Numbered from the stretch's first letter, positions 8,840 to 19,565 are shown. The stretch: 64,000 bases of DNA from Thermogutta terrifontis (GCF_002277955.1 NZ_CP018477.1:62001-126000), one strand, 5' to 3'. Made by a program: numbers and translations. The notes: generated from the letters alone by a model not told the origin.

Positions 8840-10672
8840 ATGCGCTCGGATCAGATCAAACTCGGCGCCGCTCGGGCACCCCATCGGAGTTTGCTCCGCG
8901 CCACCGGCGTCCAGGATGACGATTTCCGCAAACCTTTTATTGCCATCTGCAACAGCTACACCGACATCATTCCTGGTCATGTGCATCTGAATGCCGTGGG
9001 CGAGTTCATCAAGGAGTGCGTCCGCGAGGCCGGCGGCGTGCCCTTCGTCTTCAACACGATCGGCGTTGACGACGGCATCGCGATGGGCCATACGGGGATG
9101 AAGTATTCGCTGCCCAGCCGGGAACTCATCGCCGACTCGGTGGAGACAATGCTCCAGGCGCACTGTTTCGACGGGATGATCTGCATCCCCAACTGCGACA
9201 AGATTGTGCCCGGGATGCTCATGGCGGCGGTGCGATGCAACATCCCCACGATCTTTGTGAGCGGCGGCCCCATGGAGGCCGGACGAACTCCGGACGGTCG
9301 AAAGGTGGATCTCATCGACGTCTTCATCGCGGCAGCCGCGCGGCAGGATGGCAAACTGAGTGAGGAAGAGCTCGCGGAATTGGAGCGACTCGGCTGTCCC
9401 ACCTGTGGCTCGTGCTCCGGGATGTTTACCGCCAACAGTATGAACTGCCTGTGTGAGGCCCTGGGTATCGCACTTCCCACCAATGGCACGCTCCTGGCCA
9501 CCAGTGCCGAGCGGAAGCGTCTCTACCGACGCGCGGCCCAGCGGATTGTGGAAATGGTGTGGGAATTTGAAAAGCTGGGCCCTGGCCACGGCCTCCTGCC
9601 CCGGGAGATCATCACCGCGGAATCCATCGACAACGCCATGGTGCTCGACATGGCGATGGGTGGAAGTACGAACACGGTGCTCCACATCATGGCGGTGGCC
9701 AAAGAAGCGGAGATCGACTACGACCTGCGACGCATCGATGAATTGAGCCGGAAGACTCCCAACATCTGCCGTGTCGCACCCAGCAGCCACTACCACGTGG
9801 AGGACGTTCACAATGCCGGGGGTGTTCACACCATCCTGGGGGCCATTGCCCGGGGACGGCCTGGTCTGTTGCACCTGGATTGCATGACCGTGACGGGAAA
9901 GACACTCGGCGAGAACATCGCTGAGTACGACATCCGCGCGCAGACCGCCAGCGAAGAGGCCCTTGAACTTGCGGCAGTCACAGCGGGAGGGCAGCGAAAT
10001 GTCCCGGGATTGAGCGTGCCGCGCAAGGCCCGGTCGATTCGGGAACTCACACCCGAACAACTCGGCTTCGATCCCTACGACTGCATCCGTGAGGTGGAAA
10101 ACGCCTACAGTCAGGAAGGTGGGCTGGCCATCCTGTACGGTAACCTGGCGCCGCGGGGGGCGGTGGTCAAAACGGCAGGCGTGCTCCCCCGCATGCTCCG
10201 CTTCACCGGGCCGGCGGTCATCTTTGAATCCGAAACCGAGGCCTATCAGGGCATTATCAACGGGAAAGTGAAGGCCGGTGACGTGGTGGTCATCCGCTAT
10301 GAAGGGCCAAAAGGCGGGCCCGGAATGCAGGAGATGCTGGCCCCCACCACGGCCATTAAAGGTGTCAAGCTCGACGACAAGGTGGCCCTCATCACGGACG
10401 GACGTTTCAGTGGTGGGACGGCCGGGGCCTGCATCGGACACATCAGCCCGGAGGCCGCCGCGGGAGGCCCCATCGCTCTTTTGGAACCCGGGGATCTCAT
10501 CGAAATTGATATCCCCGCGCGCAAGCTCAACGTGCTGGTCAGCGAGGAAGTCCTCGCCGAACGCCGAAAACGCTGGTCACCGCCGCCACCGCGGTTCACC
10601 AAGGGCTATCTCGCCAAATACGCGCGGATGGCTACCAGTGCCGACCAGGGGGCCGTCCTCCGCTGGGAGTGA
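8840..10672 (+). CDS. ilvD: Dihydroxy-acid dehydratase
   Basis: A 610-residue IlvD/Edd-family Fe-S dehydratase that converts 2,3-dihydroxy-isovalerate and -methylvalerate to the 2-keto acids of valine and isoleucine synthesis. Cluster cysteines are visible in [23 protein letters not shown] and [45 protein letters not shown] and [20 protein letters not shown] are further family signatures. Length is slightly above the usual 550-610. The ATG at 8840 starts the conserved [18 protein letters not shown]; an upstream in-frame ATG at 8729 would add 37 unconserved residues. No other ilv genes are adjacent. Confidence 0.93.
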   Translation: MRSDQIKLGAARAPHRSLLRATGVQDDDFRKPFIAICNSYTDIIPGHVHLNAVGEFIKECVREAGGVPFVFNTIGVDDGIAMGHTGMKYSLPSRELIADSVETMLQAHCFDGMICIPNCDKIVPGMLMAAVRCNIPTIFVSGGPMEAGRTPDGRKVDLIDVFIAAAARQDGKLSEEELAELERLGCPTCGSCSGMFTANSMNCLCEALGIALPTNGTLLATSAERKRLYRRAAQRIVEMVWEFEKLGPGHGLLPREIITAESIDNAMVLDMAMGGSTNTVLHIMAVAKEAEIDYDLRRIDELSRKTPNICRVAPSSHYHVEDVHNAGGVHTILGAIARGRPGLLHLDCMTVTGKTLGENIAEYDIRAQTASEEALELAAVTAGGQRNVPGLSVPRKARSIRELTPEQLGFDPYDCIREVENAYSQEGGLAILYGNLAPRGAVVKTAGVLPRMLRFTGPAVIFESETEAYQGIINGKVKAGDVVVIRYEGPKGGPGMQEMLAPTTAIKGVKLDDKVALITDGRFSGGTAGACIGHISPEAAAGGPIALLEPGDLIEIDIPARKLNVLVSEEVLAERRKRWSPPPPRFTKGYLAKYARMATSADQGAVLRWE

Positions 10673-10766
10673 GCGCACGCCACTTTCCACAATTTGCGCC
10701 CGCCTGCCTGAAGCCCCGCGGGTCCGCTCTACACAAAGACCTTGCCGGGTGTATGCCCAATTCAAC

Positions 10767-11474
10767 TCACAGAGGCGGCTCGCCAATCGCGCGGAGATAC
10801 TCTGCCAGCCGGGCATACAGGTCCAGCAGACTCTGCCACTGCCGCTGGTCGAGCGTCACATGCTCGTCGTCGGAGGCCTGATGGACCGTCCCCGTGCGAA
10901 TGACCCGCCGCAACCGCAGGTGGAAAAACTGCAAAAGCTCGGCCAGCTGGGCCAGTTGAGCGGGAGAGAGATCGGCGGGGAGTTCCGGCGGGATGAGCTC
11001 GGCGATGGGCCGCAGGCTCTCCGCTTCTTCCTCCCAGTGGAGTTCAGAATCAAGCGACGGGGAATACCAGGAAGAACTCCACTCGGAACTGGAAACCGCT
11101 TCCTCCGGCGACACCTTGCCCTTCTTCTGACGCTCCGCTTCCAAGCGTTTGCGAAGTTCGGCCAGCCGCTGGGCAATTTGCTGCCGGGATCCGACCAGAA
11201 TGACCGTTTTGCCGAGAGTGATGAGATCGCCCGGCCGAATCTCCGCTACCTGGACAGGTTCCCCGTTGACCCGCGTGCCATTCGTGCTGGCCAGATCGGT
11301 GAGGACAATCCGATTGCGGTCTTCCTGAATTTTGAGATGAAAGCGGCTCACCCGCTCGTCGCTGAGCCGCACCACGTTTCCTTCCTCTCGCCCCACGGTG
11401 ATGGGGGTTGGCAAGTCTTCATACACCCGGCCGCGATCCACTCCGTCCACGATACGAAGTGTCACCAAGGCCAT
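10767..11474 (-). CDS. FHA-domain protein
   Basis: A 235-residue cytoplasmic protein. Residues about 24-95 form a forkhead-associated domain: GREEGNVVRLSDERVSRFHL, LTDLASTNGTRVNG and LGKTVILVG, with the conserved GR, S..H and NG residues that bind phosphothreonine peptides. A helical charged segment follows (RQQIAQRLAELRKRLEAERQKK), then an unassigned helical C-terminus. FHA proteins read Ser/Thr-kinase signals, which are abundant in planctomycetes, but no kinase is adjacent. It converges on ilvD. The start has AAAGG upstream. Confidence 0.85.
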   Translation of the reverse strand: MALVTLRIVDGVDRGRVYEDLPTPITVGREEGNVVRLSDERVSRFHLKIQEDRNRIVLTDLASTNGTRVNGEPVQVAEIRPGDLITLGKTVILVGSRQQIAQRLAELRKRLEAERQKKGKVSPEEAVSSSEWSSSWYSPSLDSELHWEEEAESLRPIAELIPPELPADLSPAQLAQLAELLQFFHLRLRRVIRTGTVHQASDDEHVTLDQRQWQSLLDLYARLAEYLRAIGEPPL

Positions 11475-11725
11475 GGTCGTTACCTTTGTTGGAAATGGAA
11501 GGTGGCCCTGAGGGCGACCACCAGGATGTGTTGGGTTTTGTGATACACGGTCACCTGCCGCCCCATGGGGACAAAATCAGGTATCTCCCCTATCCGGCGC
11601 AACCGCGCTCCGGCATGTTTCATTCTAAGCCGTTTTCGCTTGACAAAAAAAGAACCCCGGCCAACCGTGATAAGAGCAGCCATTTCTCGCAGCAAGATGA
11701 GTTAACAAGTCCGGAAAAGCCACCA

Positions 11726-13174
11726 TCACCATGCCTGCCGCAAAGGCAGTTGCGGGGCAGGGGGAGGTAGCACCGCCGGAGAGCCGCCCGGCAGGACACT
11801 CCCCTGAGTATTGGAAGAGGATGGAACCGGGACGGTGCGCGATGTGAATGGATCAGAAGCAGGGGGCGGTGACGTACGAAAGATGCCTTGGCGAGCCTGC
11901 CCCGCCGACGGCAAAAGGGCTGCGCGGCCCTGCACACCTTTGGGGGCCGTCACATCCGCCCACCAGTTCCTGATCCGCTCCCACAGCGAGGGCTGAGTTC
12001 CTGGAGTCGCCGTGCCCCAGGCGGTCGTCCCAGGATAGGGAGGTGATGGCGCACCCGGCGCTGTTGCAGAAGGCCACCTAGGAGTGGCGATCTGACCTGA
12101 CGGCCTCGGAATCGCCGTCCCCGAGGCGGTGGCCGGTGGATTCGTCGTTGAGGCCGCCCAACCGTCGGAGAATGTGTTTTGCGAAATCGGAGAGGGACTC
12201 CCCACCGTTCCAGAGGAAACGTTTGGTACACCTGTCGCCACGCCACTTGGGGCTCCTACCGCTGGTGTCTGGAGAGCGGGCGTCGCGGTATGCGGGGGCG
12301 GCACGAGCGTCGGCGAACTTCCGGATGGCGGCAGGGCATAAGGCACGGCATAGGCCGACCATCCCTGAGCGCTTTGAGACCCGCCACTAGAAATGGCGGA
12401 CGATCCTCTCAAACTAGGAGCGGGTGCCACCGCGGCAGATCCACCCCCACTCCAAACGGAAGGCATCCCCGGCGAACCCGACCCGGCGATGATCGTGCCC
12501 GGCGGCACGGGGGTGTTGCCGACCCCGCTGGGCACGCTTGCCGACGTTTTCCCCCACAGCGAATTCCACCATCGCGCAAGCGGTGAGGGCTCGGCAGTTC
12601 GGTTGCGGCCGAAGAGGCGGGGCAGCGAGGTCCCCAGTAACGGTCGGGACTGCTCCTGAAGGGGAGGCACTGGCGCCGGCGTTCCGTAGGGATAGGGAAC
12701 GACCGAGGGGGAATGCACCGTTCCCGACGGCATGGTCGACGGCGAAACGCCCGAGGTAAGAGGCACAGCATTCTGAGGGGCCGGGATCATGGCCGGCGGC
12801 AGCTCCACGCTTCCCGAGGAACCTGTCCCGAGCCGTGACTGGCCCGCTGCAGCGGATGATGCCCGGCCTGTGGACTGACCCTTGGCAAACCAGCCATCGG
12901 AACCGGCACTGGACGACGCCGACCCGCTGCGATTGTCTCCGACTCTGGGTTGAACCTCCGCGGACTGGAAAGTCCGGAAAGAATCTTTGCGGGCATCGGC
13001 AGATGAATTCCCCGCTTCCAGCTCGGCTTCGCTGGGGGCAAAGAGGATCGGCCCACCGTCGGAGGCCCATGCGCACGGCACACCAAACGGATGGGTCGCC
13101 ACTAGCGAACCCAGCAGCAGGATTGCCAGCAAAACTGCGAAACAATGAACAGGTGATTTCTCTCTCCAACGCAT
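11726..13174 (-). CDS. Ser/Pro/Gly-rich secreted protein, unknown function
   Basis: A 482-residue protein of very biased composition (Ser, Pro, Gly, Ala, Thr) after a signal peptide (MRWREKSPVHCFAVLLAILLLGSLVATHP). No domain is recognisable; short stretches such as LLGTSLPRLFGRNR and LWERIRNWWADVTAPKGVQG are more ordered and may be repeat-like: ARWWNSLWGKT and RIRNWWADVT share a Trp-rich pattern spaced by about 200 low-complexity residues. The reading frame is clearly real, since the opposite-strand frames are broken and the signal peptide is well formed. It could be an extracellular matrix or surface protein. No function assigned. Confidence 0.6.
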   Translation of the reverse strand: MRWREKSPVHCFAVLLAILLLGSLVATHPFGVPCAWASDGGPILFAPSEAELEAGNSSADARKDSFRTFQSAEVQPRVGDNRSGSASSSAGSDGWFAKGQSTGRASSAAAGQSRLGTGSSGSVELPPAMIPAPQNAVPLTSGVSPSTMPSGTVHSPSVVPYPYGTPAPVPPLQEQSRPLLGTSLPRLFGRNRTAEPSPLARWWNSLWGKTSASVPSGVGNTPVPPGTIIAGSGSPGMPSVWSGGGSAAVAPAPSLRGSSAISSGGSQSAQGWSAYAVPYALPPSGSSPTLVPPPHTATPALQTPAVGAPSGVATGVPNVSSGTVGSPSPISQNTFSDGWAASTTNPPATASGTAIPRPSGQIATPRWPSATAPGAPSPPYPGTTAWGTATPGTQPSLWERIRNWWADVTAPKGVQGRAALLPSAGQARQGIFRTSPPPASDPFTSRTVPVPSSSNTQGSVLPGGSPAVLPPPAPQLPLRQAW

Positions 13175-13530
13175 GGTGCGCTTCTCGCCCGGGATGTGGC
13201 GAGCGAGCCGCTACCTCCCTGCGCGACTGGCTACCTTAAGTCGACAGGCCGTCACGTCCTTTCGGGGCCTTTCCCGGACGGCCAGAAATCGCCAACACAC
13301 CGCCCTCTTGTGCGATCTCGGCGGAATGCCCCCACGAACTTGGAGCAAACGGCTGCCAGCACTCCAGCCGGTATCTCCCGATTAGCTTGCCCGGCCGGAA
13401 AAAGGAAACCCGGAGACGGCCACAGGTAGCACAGAGACGTCAAAAGGGTGATCGAGACGAGGGGGTAGAGTTCAATAGACGCCGTGGAATGTGTCCCTTG
13501 AAAAACCCGGATTCCACCTGGGCGGCGGAA
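13175..13530. other. Intergenic, no gene seen
   Basis: Upstream region of the Ser/Pro-rich protein gene, followed by the next repeat array. I see no coding frame or clear promoter. Confidence 0.5.
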
Positions 13531-13970
13531 CTGGTAGGGGCAATTCATGAATTGCCCTTACAACGTCGGAGGGACGTGCTCGTCACGTCCGCTTTTCGGA
13601 GGGACCTGCTTGTCAGGTCCGATGAACACCGATTGAGGCCCTATCCCTCCAGACCGGGCACGACAAGCGTGTCCCTCCGAAAAAACTCCGGAGGGACGTG
13701 CTCGTCACGTCCGCCTCTCGGAGGTATCCGCTTGTCGGGTCCGTCGCTTAATGTCTGATCGTTCATCCCCCAATCACCGGGTACGGCAAGCGTGCCCCGC
13801 CGATCTTCCGGAGGGACTCGCTTGTCGGGTCCGTTTGTCAACGTTCGATCATCCATTGCCTTTCAGCGAGGACTAAAGTCCCGCGCCGAAAGCAGGGCTA
13901 AAGCCCCGCACTCCATGGAGTGCGGCGATTTATCGCCGCTTTTTGGTGAAGGCTTCAGCCTTCACCACCT
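13530..13970. repeat. Palindromic module array
   Basis: Order from the left: GTAG palindrome (about 13534-13560); single GGAG-footed hairpin GGACGTGCTCGTCACGTCC (13572-13590); doublet 13596-13680 (85 bp); a single hairpin near 13690-13711; doublet 13718-13803; another hairpin near 13809-13832; and the five-hairpin chain at about 13867-13968. Inner stem sequences differ (CGT/ACG, CCT/AGG, CCG/CGG) yet stay paired. Confidence 0.85.
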
Positions 13971-14076
13971 TGCCGACGGGCAGGACAGAACCAGGACGAC
14001 CAGTCGGGGTGGAATCCCAGCCAACAAACCGGCCATGTGTCGGAACTCATCGCGCCGCGCCGGCTCCCTGTGGCAC

Positions 14077-15006
14077 CTAATCGACCGCTGCGATGTCCTG
14101 TTCCGTGATGGCCAGCACGTGAATTCGATTGCGGAGCGCCAGGTCCAGCACGCGATCGGGGTCCAGAAGGATCGTCTTTTCCGCCTCGATGGCCAGAACA
14201 GCCCCCCTGGCCGCGGCCATGACCTCCAGTGTGTTCGTGCCCACCGTGGGAACGTCGAAGCGCATGTCCTGGTGGGGTTTGGCCACCTTGACGACCGTGA
14301 ATCCCCCCGAGCTGCACAACTCCCCTGCCCGGCGTATGCAGGCGTCAGTCCCTTCGATGGCCTCAACCGCCAGAACCGCCTGATTCTTGACGACCACCGT
14401 TTGGCCGATGTCGAGACGCCCCATTTCCTTGGCGACCCGCCAACCAAAAGCGATATCCTTCCATTCCGCCCGGGTGAGAGTGGCCGGCGTCAGCGGCCCT
14501 CTTTCCACGAGGACATCGGGCAAGTACGCCGTGGCCGGTCGGACGGTAATTCCGACCCGCTCGATTTCGTGGCACACGGTGGCCAGGAGCGTATCGTCCC
14601 GATTATCGCGAGAACGAAACAGAAAATGTGGCCCGAACGCACGCACGCCGCCCCAATCCGGAAAATGGTGGAGCCACATCCAGGGTCGAAAGAGTGTCAC
14701 CTTGTGGATTTTCCCGGCCAGCGTGGCCTCTCGCACACCCCAGGTGCGGAGCAGTTGTAAAGACCGGCCCACCTGCCCGAGTCCGATCCACGCAAATCGT
14801 GTACACCATTGGGCCAGGGCCGGATCGGCATGGTCTCGCACTGCCAGGCAGCACACTTCGTGCCCGTGGGCCTGCAAATGCTGCGCGAGAATGAGGGGAT
14901 ACCGTCCCCACCCCGCAATGAGTCCGACCCGCATGGACCGCGTCTGGGAGACGGCCATGCCGTGCCCGTCGGCGGTACGGCGGATGGTGGCGGGTCCGCC
15001 CTCCAT
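14077..15006 (-). CDS. lpxI: UDP-2,3-diacylglucosamine diphosphatase LpxI
   Basis: About 309 residues of the LpxI (DUF1009) family, which hydrolyses UDP-2,3-diacylglucosamine to lipid X in lipid A synthesis in organisms lacking LpxH. Signatures: MRVGLIAGWGRYPLILAQ, the LGQVGRSLQLLRTWGVREATLAGKI segment, and the C-terminal GGFTVVKVAKPHQDMRFDVP followed by TVGTNTLEVM and EAEKTILLD. It directly follows lpxD; a GTG overlapping the lpxD stop is possible (15024), but the ATG at 15006 is preferred because AAGGAG sits 9 bases ahead of it. The operon lpxD-lpxI indicates lipid A production. Confidence 0.88.
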   Translation of the reverse strand: MEGGPATIRRTADGHGMAVSQTRSMRVGLIAGWGRYPLILAQHLQAHGHEVCCLAVRDHADPALAQWCTRFAWIGLGQVGRSLQLLRTWGVREATLAGKIHKVTLFRPWMWLHHFPDWGGVRAFGPHFLFRSRDNRDDTLLATVCHEIERVGITVRPATAYLPDVLVERGPLTPATLTRAEWKDIAFGWRVAKEMGRLDIGQTVVVKNQAVLAVEAIEGTDACIRRAGELCSSGGFTVVKVAKPHQDMRFDVPTVGTNTLEVMAAARGAVLAIEAEKTILLDPDRVLDLALRNRIHVLAITEQDIAAVD

Positions 15007-15020
15007 GGGTGACGTCTCCT

Positions 15021-16070
15021 TCACGCCGCTTCCTTGGACTGATCCAGACGGGCCACCAGTTGACGAAGAGTCTCCTGAATTTCTTTAAGCTGCCGCCGCA
15101 TTTCGGGCAATTTGGCGAAGGCAGCCTGTTTGAGCATCTGTTCGCGTTCCGGGGTGGCAGGAATCCCCACGAATCGCGCGTGCGGAGGCACGTCATTGAT
15201 GACGCCCGCCATGGCCCCCAGCACGGCTCCTTCTCCAATATGCACATGGTCACGGACACCGACCTGGCCGGCCATCACCACGTAGTCGCCGGTCGTTGTA
15301 CTGCCGGCGATGCCCACCTGGGCGCAAATCAGATTGTGACGGCCAATGCGGCAGTTATGACCGATCATCACGAGATTATCGATTTTCGTTCCCTCGCCGA
15401 TGGTCGTGGAACCGTAGGTACCGCGATCGATTGTGGTGTTGGCCCCGATCTCCACATCGTCGCCCAGGACGACATTCCCGTACTGGCTGGCAAGGACGTG
15501 CCTGCCATCTTCGCAGCAGTATCCGAACCCGTAAGCCCCCAGCACGGCCCCCGCGTGGATGATGCAGCGGTCTCCGACGATGGTATTTTCGTACAAGACC
15601 GCGTTGGGAAAGATCGTGACCTGACGTCCAATCTTACAGCCGGGCAGAATCCGCACGCCGGAATGAATTGTGGAACCTTCCCCAATCTCCACATCATCGC
15701 CGATGAAGGCGAAGGGATGGACTTCCACGTCTGGACCAAGCCGCGCGGTGGGGCTGACAATGGCTTGGGGATGAATTCCCTTCCGCTCGTTTTCCCGAGG
15801 GGGTCGAAAGAATCGGACGATGAGGCTGAAGGCCCGGTGGACGTCCTCCACCCGAATGATCGGGAAAGGCGCGGCCTCGACCTTGCGGGGAACCACGGCT
15901 GCGGCGATTTCGTTCGCGGAGACCTTGGATAACCGTTCCGGACGATCGATGAGGGTGATCTGGCGCGGACCGGCCTCCCCAAGCGGGGCAGCTCCTTCAA
16001 TGACCAGATCTGCCGGCCCGACGAGATCCCCTCCAACGAGGGCGCTAAGTTCACCCAGGGTGGTCGGCAT
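15021..16070 (-). CDS. lpxD: UDP-3-O-acylglucosamine N-acyltransferase LpxD
   Basis: A 349-residue acyltransferase that adds the N-linked acyl chain to UDP-3-O-acylglucosamine in lipid A synthesis. The N-terminal uridine-binding domain (about 1-100) is followed by a left-handed beta-helix of hexapeptide repeats (from ARLGPDVEVHPFAFIGDDVE) and a C-terminal helical extension. The catalytic histidine is expected in MIGHNCRIGRHN. Length matches the family. It leads a two-gene operon with lpxI, whose ribosome binding site overlaps its stop codon. Confidence 0.92.
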   Translation of the reverse strand: MPTTLGELSALVGGDLVGPADLVIEGAAPLGEAGPRQITLIDRPERLSKVSANEIAAAVVPRKVEAAPFPIIRVEDVHRAFSLIVRFFRPPRENERKGIHPQAIVSPTARLGPDVEVHPFAFIGDDVEIGEGSTIHSGVRILPGCKIGRQVTIFPNAVLYENTIVGDRCIIHAGAVLGAYGFGYCCEDGRHVLASQYGNVVLGDDVEIGANTTIDRGTYGSTTIGEGTKIDNLVMIGHNCRIGRHNLICAQVGIAGSTTTGDYVVMAGQVGVRDHVHIGEGAVLGAMAGVINDVPPHARFVGIPATPEREQMLKQAAFAKLPEMRRQLKEIQETLRQLVARLDQSKEAA

Positions 16071-16827
16071 ACGGCGTCCTTTCCGTTTTTTGCTCGGGTC
16101 GAATCGTTGTCTGCCGGGGCCTGTCGCCCATGCCGTCGAGTGTTTGATATGCTATCTCAAAGTCCCCTCGGCAGGCAAGATCAACTCATTCCGACATCCC
16201 CATTCTGCAAAAACCTGAGATGGCATGCGCGATATGTTTGGTATGGGCAATTCATGAATTGCCCCTACCGGTGAACCATTGTCCTTCCCGTTAACGAAAA
16301 ACATGATTCGGAGGGGCACGCCTGTCGTGCCCGGTGAGGCGGAATGGACGATCCAACTTGGACGGCGGACCCGACAAGCGGGTCCCTCCGGCAAAAGGAA
16401 TCGGAGGGGCACGCTCGTCGTGCCCGGTGATAAGCGATGGACGATCAAACGTTAATAGGCGGACCCGACAAGCAGGTCCCTCCGAAAGGCGGACGCGACA
16501 AGCACGTCCCTCCGACGTTGGGTAGGGGCAATTCATGAATTGCCCCTACCGTGCGTCGAACCAGTTGGCTGTCACATCATGCCGGGGTGCGGTCGCCTCT
16601 CTGGTATCTTTCCTAAATTGATCGATTCCCTCATAATGGATTTTTCTGCTTGCCGTCCGGTGGACTCTTTCGGTAGTCTGAGTGATCCAGGAAAGATTGG
16701 AAAACAAGAAAGTTGCGGTCTTCGGTGTCCGCCCACCCAAGCCGGGAACGGGTTTGAATCAGACACCCAACGAAGTTCTTGAGGTTTCAACCCAGCGAAT
16801 ATTTGTTGGAACATTAAGAGGAAAGCC
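16071..16827. repeat. Intergenic region with palindromic modules
   Basis: Contains the reversed composite repeat at 16192-16271, reversed doublets at 16308-16391 and 16401-16485, a lone reversed hairpin at about 16490-16515, and a perfect 28-bp GTAG palindrome at about 16523-16550. The remainder to cysC (16560-16827) is AT-richer and should hold the cysC promoter, but no convincing pair of boxes was found. Confidence 0.8.
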
Positions 16828-17493
16828 ATGAGCACAGGCGAGGCCAAGGTCTTCTGGCACGAACATGCCGTCACGCGCGAAGAGCGGGAAAAGCTGAACG
16901 GCCACAAGGGTTGCGTTCTCTGGTTTACCGGCCTGAGCGGCTCCGGAAAAAGCACGCTCGCTAACCTCGTCGACCATCGACTCTACTCGCTGGGATACCA
17001 CAGTTTTGTCCTTGACGGCGATAACATCCGCCACGGTCTGAACGCCAGCCCCGCCATGCTGCGGGAACGGCATGGGGAAGAATTCGCCAAGCGCTTCGGG
17101 CTGGGATTTTCGCCCCAGGATCGCGAGGAGAACATCCGCCGGATTGGAGCCGTGGCCAAGCTCTTCTGCGAGGCGGGCATCATCGCCATCACCGCTTTTA
17201 TCAGTCCCTACCGCATCGACCGCGACCGCGTCCGGGCTACCATGAAACCGGGAGATTTCATTGAGATCTTCGTGGATGCTCCTCTTGAGGTGTGCGAAGC
17301 GCGAGACCCCAAAGGGCTCTACAAAAAGGCGCGGGCTGGCGAGATCAAGGGCTTCACCGGCATCGACGATCCCTACGAACCGCCGCTCAACCCCGAAATC
17401 CATCTCGATGCCGCCCGACATTCCCCGGAGGAACTGGCCGACATCGTCCTCGACTACCTGAAAACCCACGGCATCATCCCCGCCAGTAAGTAA
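16828..17493 (+). CDS. cysC: Adenylyl-sulfate kinase
   Basis: A 221-residue APS kinase that phosphorylates adenosine 5'-phosphosulfate to PAPS. Walker A is GLSGSGKST near residues 35-43; LDGDNIRHGLN, FISPYRIDRDRVR and FVDAPLEVCEARDPKGLYKK with GFTGIDDPYEPP follow in the usual order. It stands alone, without the CysN/CysD sulfurylase subunits adjacent. An RBS (GAGGAAAG) precedes the ATG. PAPS could serve sulfation of exported polysaccharides, which would fit the sulfatases nearby, but that link is inference. Confidence 0.92.
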   Translation: MSTGEAKVFWHEHAVTREEREKLNGHKGCVLWFTGLSGSGKSTLANLVDHRLYSLGYHSFVLDGDNIRHGLNASPAMLRERHGEEFAKRFGLGFSPQDREENIRRIGAVAKLFCEAGIIAITAFISPYRIDRDRVRATMKPGDFIEIFVDAPLEVCEARDPKGLYKKARAGEIKGFTGIDDPYEPPLNPEIHLDAARHSPEELADIVLDYLKTHGIIPASK

Positions 17494-17772
17494 ATCCCAA
17501 AACGACCGGGCTATCGCAGGTGGCGTCCACCGGCGGCCGATTCATGCCGTAAGTCACGTCGAAGTAACAAGATCCATCCGACCGATTTCGGCCTTGATTC
17601 CATTCGATCCGGAAAGTAGGATTGCGTTAAACTTCCTTCCCGCAGGTGCCTTCTCTCTCCATCCTGCCGAGAAGGGCGAGTTGCCCTGAGCCTTCGATTC
17701 GAACTTTCCGAAGCGCGGTGGCACTCTGTACATCTCCATCTGGGGTTGTTTTTTAGAGGGTAACGCACGGCT

Positions 17773-18126
17773 ATGGAAAAACTTTTGCCCATCCTCATGT
17801 TGATCGGTTCCAACATTTTCATGACGTACGCCTGGTACGGACACCTTAAAGATCTCAAGAATGCCCCCATTTTCCTGGCCATAGTTGCGAGCTGGGCGGT
17901 GGCATTCTTCGAGTACTGCCTGCAAGTGCCGGCGAATCGCATCGGAAGCCGGTATTATTCGCTACCGGAACTGAAAGTCATGCAGGAGGTGATCACGATG
18001 GCCGTTTTCGCGGCCTTTTCCACCTTCTATATGCGGCAACCTGTCAACTGGAACTACGCGATCGCAGGGGTCTGCCTGGTGGTCGCGGCGTTCTTCATGT
18101 TCCGGGGAATCACTCACGGCGCGTGA
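17773..18126 (+). CDS. DUF486 small membrane protein (DMT superfamily)
   Basis: A 117-residue integral membrane protein with four predicted helices (about 5-22, 34-51, 75-92, 97-113). The sequence ILMLIGSNIFMTYAWYGHLK and EYCLQVPANRIGSRY is characteristic of the DUF486 family within the drug/metabolite transporter superfamily. Length is the family's norm. Substrate unknown. A ribosome binding site AGAGGGTAA precedes the ATG. Single gene, convergent with comF. Confidence 0.85.
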   Translation: MEKLLPILMLIGSNIFMTYAWYGHLKDLKNAPIFLAIVASWAVAFFEYCLQVPANRIGSRYYSLPELKVMQEVITMAVFAAFSTFYMRQPVNWNYAIAGVCLVVAAFFMFRGITHGA

Positions 18127-18200
18127 TCCGAAGACGAGTTTTCCCGCTGTGATCGATTCGCCTCGCCAATCCGCAGTCCGCGGTGGATGGGGGCTTCCTT

Positions 18201-19193
18201 TTACCATGGGTTTTCCGGTTCAAAGTCAACCGTGGCGGGGGTCTGTCCGCGACCAAGGACAGCGACGAACACCTCCTGGGCACCCGCTTCGAGAAGGACT
18301 TTCGCCGCTTCGTGACAGGTGGCGCCCGTCGTGAGAACATCATCCACCAACAGAACCCGGCGGCCCGCCAACCGGGGATGAATGGCCCGCGAACGAGCTC
18401 CTTGTTTTGCTGTCCGCTCGGGGGTGGATTCCTCTTTGAGCGGGTCTCTTTTTTGACGGAACGTCACCCAACCGGAACGCCGGTCGCGCGTGCGCTTCGC
18501 CACAATCCGGTCCCAGAACGTGGACACCACTGAGAACGCCCCGCGAACGTTTTTCCATCGCTGGGCCGGTTTGAGAGAGGATTGCGGAAGGGTCGGCCGC
18601 GTGCGGCGGAGAAGATGTTTCTCGCAAGGAAGCCTCAGAAAAGTCGCCAGGACGTCGGCGAGCACCTCTGGGCTGTTCATGTGTCGATGCCGTTTGCGAC
18701 GCCTGTGCATGGGAATGGGAACAACACAGTCCGGTGCCAACGCGCGGAGTTGTGCTCCTCTCTGGCACCAGAACACACGGGCCATGGCTCGGGCGAGACG
18801 TTCTCCCTGAGGCAGTTTCATCGCCGTGATGACGTTGCGGAGCGGGCCCCAGTATGGTCCCAGTGACACAGTCCTTGAAAAGGCAAACTTCTCGCGGTGA
18901 CACCAGGAGCAGCCGTTAGGAAGCAAGTTCTCCGTGTCGGCCTTCCCTCCGCATCGTGGACATGCCTTCCATGCCGGAAAAGACAACTGGGCAAGACAGG
19001 CCGGGCAAAGCAGATTGCTCGCTCCCCGCCGCGGTGGCCGTCCGCCTTCCCAAAGGGCTTCATATAGGCGATCCGGATAGGCATGGACATGCCCCTCGAA
19101 AACCCGATCCCAGCCTGGAGGATCCCCATCCCAGAAGACCGGCTGACCACACGCCGCACACAACGGGGGATAAAGGAGATTCAGAAACGACAT
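18201..19193 (-). CDS. comF: ComF-family phosphoribosyltransferase-like protein
   Basis: A 330-residue protein of the ComF/GntX family, linked to DNA uptake and sugar metabolism in other bacteria. The N-terminal double zinc-finger region has CAACG, LLCPACLAQL and CPRCGG; the C-terminal PRTase motif is RRVLLVDDVLTTGATCHEAA. Between FSVVSTFWDRIVAKRTR and the PRTase motif there is an insertion of about 45 charged residues that is not typical of the family, which explains the length above the usual 220-250. Competence genes are not adjacent. Confidence 0.85.
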   Translation of the reverse strand: MSFLNLLYPPLCAACGQPVFWDGDPPGWDRVFEGHVHAYPDRLYEALWEGGRPPRRGASNLLCPACLAQLSFPAWKACPRCGGKADTENLLPNGCSWCHREKFAFSRTVSLGPYWGPLRNVITAMKLPQGERLARAMARVFWCQRGAQLRALAPDCVVPIPMHRRRKRHRHMNSPEVLADVLATFLRLPCEKHLLRRTRPTLPQSSLKPAQRWKNVRGAFSVVSTFWDRIVAKRTRDRRSGWVTFRQKRDPLKEESTPERTAKQGARSRAIHPRLAGRRVLLVDDVLTTGATCHEAAKVLLEAGAQEVFVAVLGRGQTPATVDFEPENPW

Positions 19194-19565
19194 GGCAGCG
19201 GGAAGCCCAAACGGGGTGGCGGAGGGGAATTACCCCAGGACGGGTCGCACTTGATTGCAATCACAACTCACGCCGCTTTTTTCACAGTCACCGTCCTACT
19301 TTACAAGACAGGGCCAGTCAGAGGGAGTTCCGGGGCATGCCGAACGTTCTCGGACAAATAAACCCTTCCGAGCACAGGACGCCAATGTCCGTTTCCTCGT
19401 CGAATTAAGATTAATTGTTTCAGCCCATTCTTTCGGACTCCACCGCAGACAGCCAATTCTCGATTCTGGCGGCACCCGCACAAAACGCGTTTAGAAAAGA
19501 CTTGACGAAGATGAATGATACCGTCAAAGTCAACGTTTTTATCTTCGAAATAAGACACATAGCGC
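19194..19565. other. Intergenic, no gene seen
   Basis: Region between the comF start and the promoter of the DUF1559 gene. No repeat module, tRNA or coding frame is evident. Confidence 0.5.
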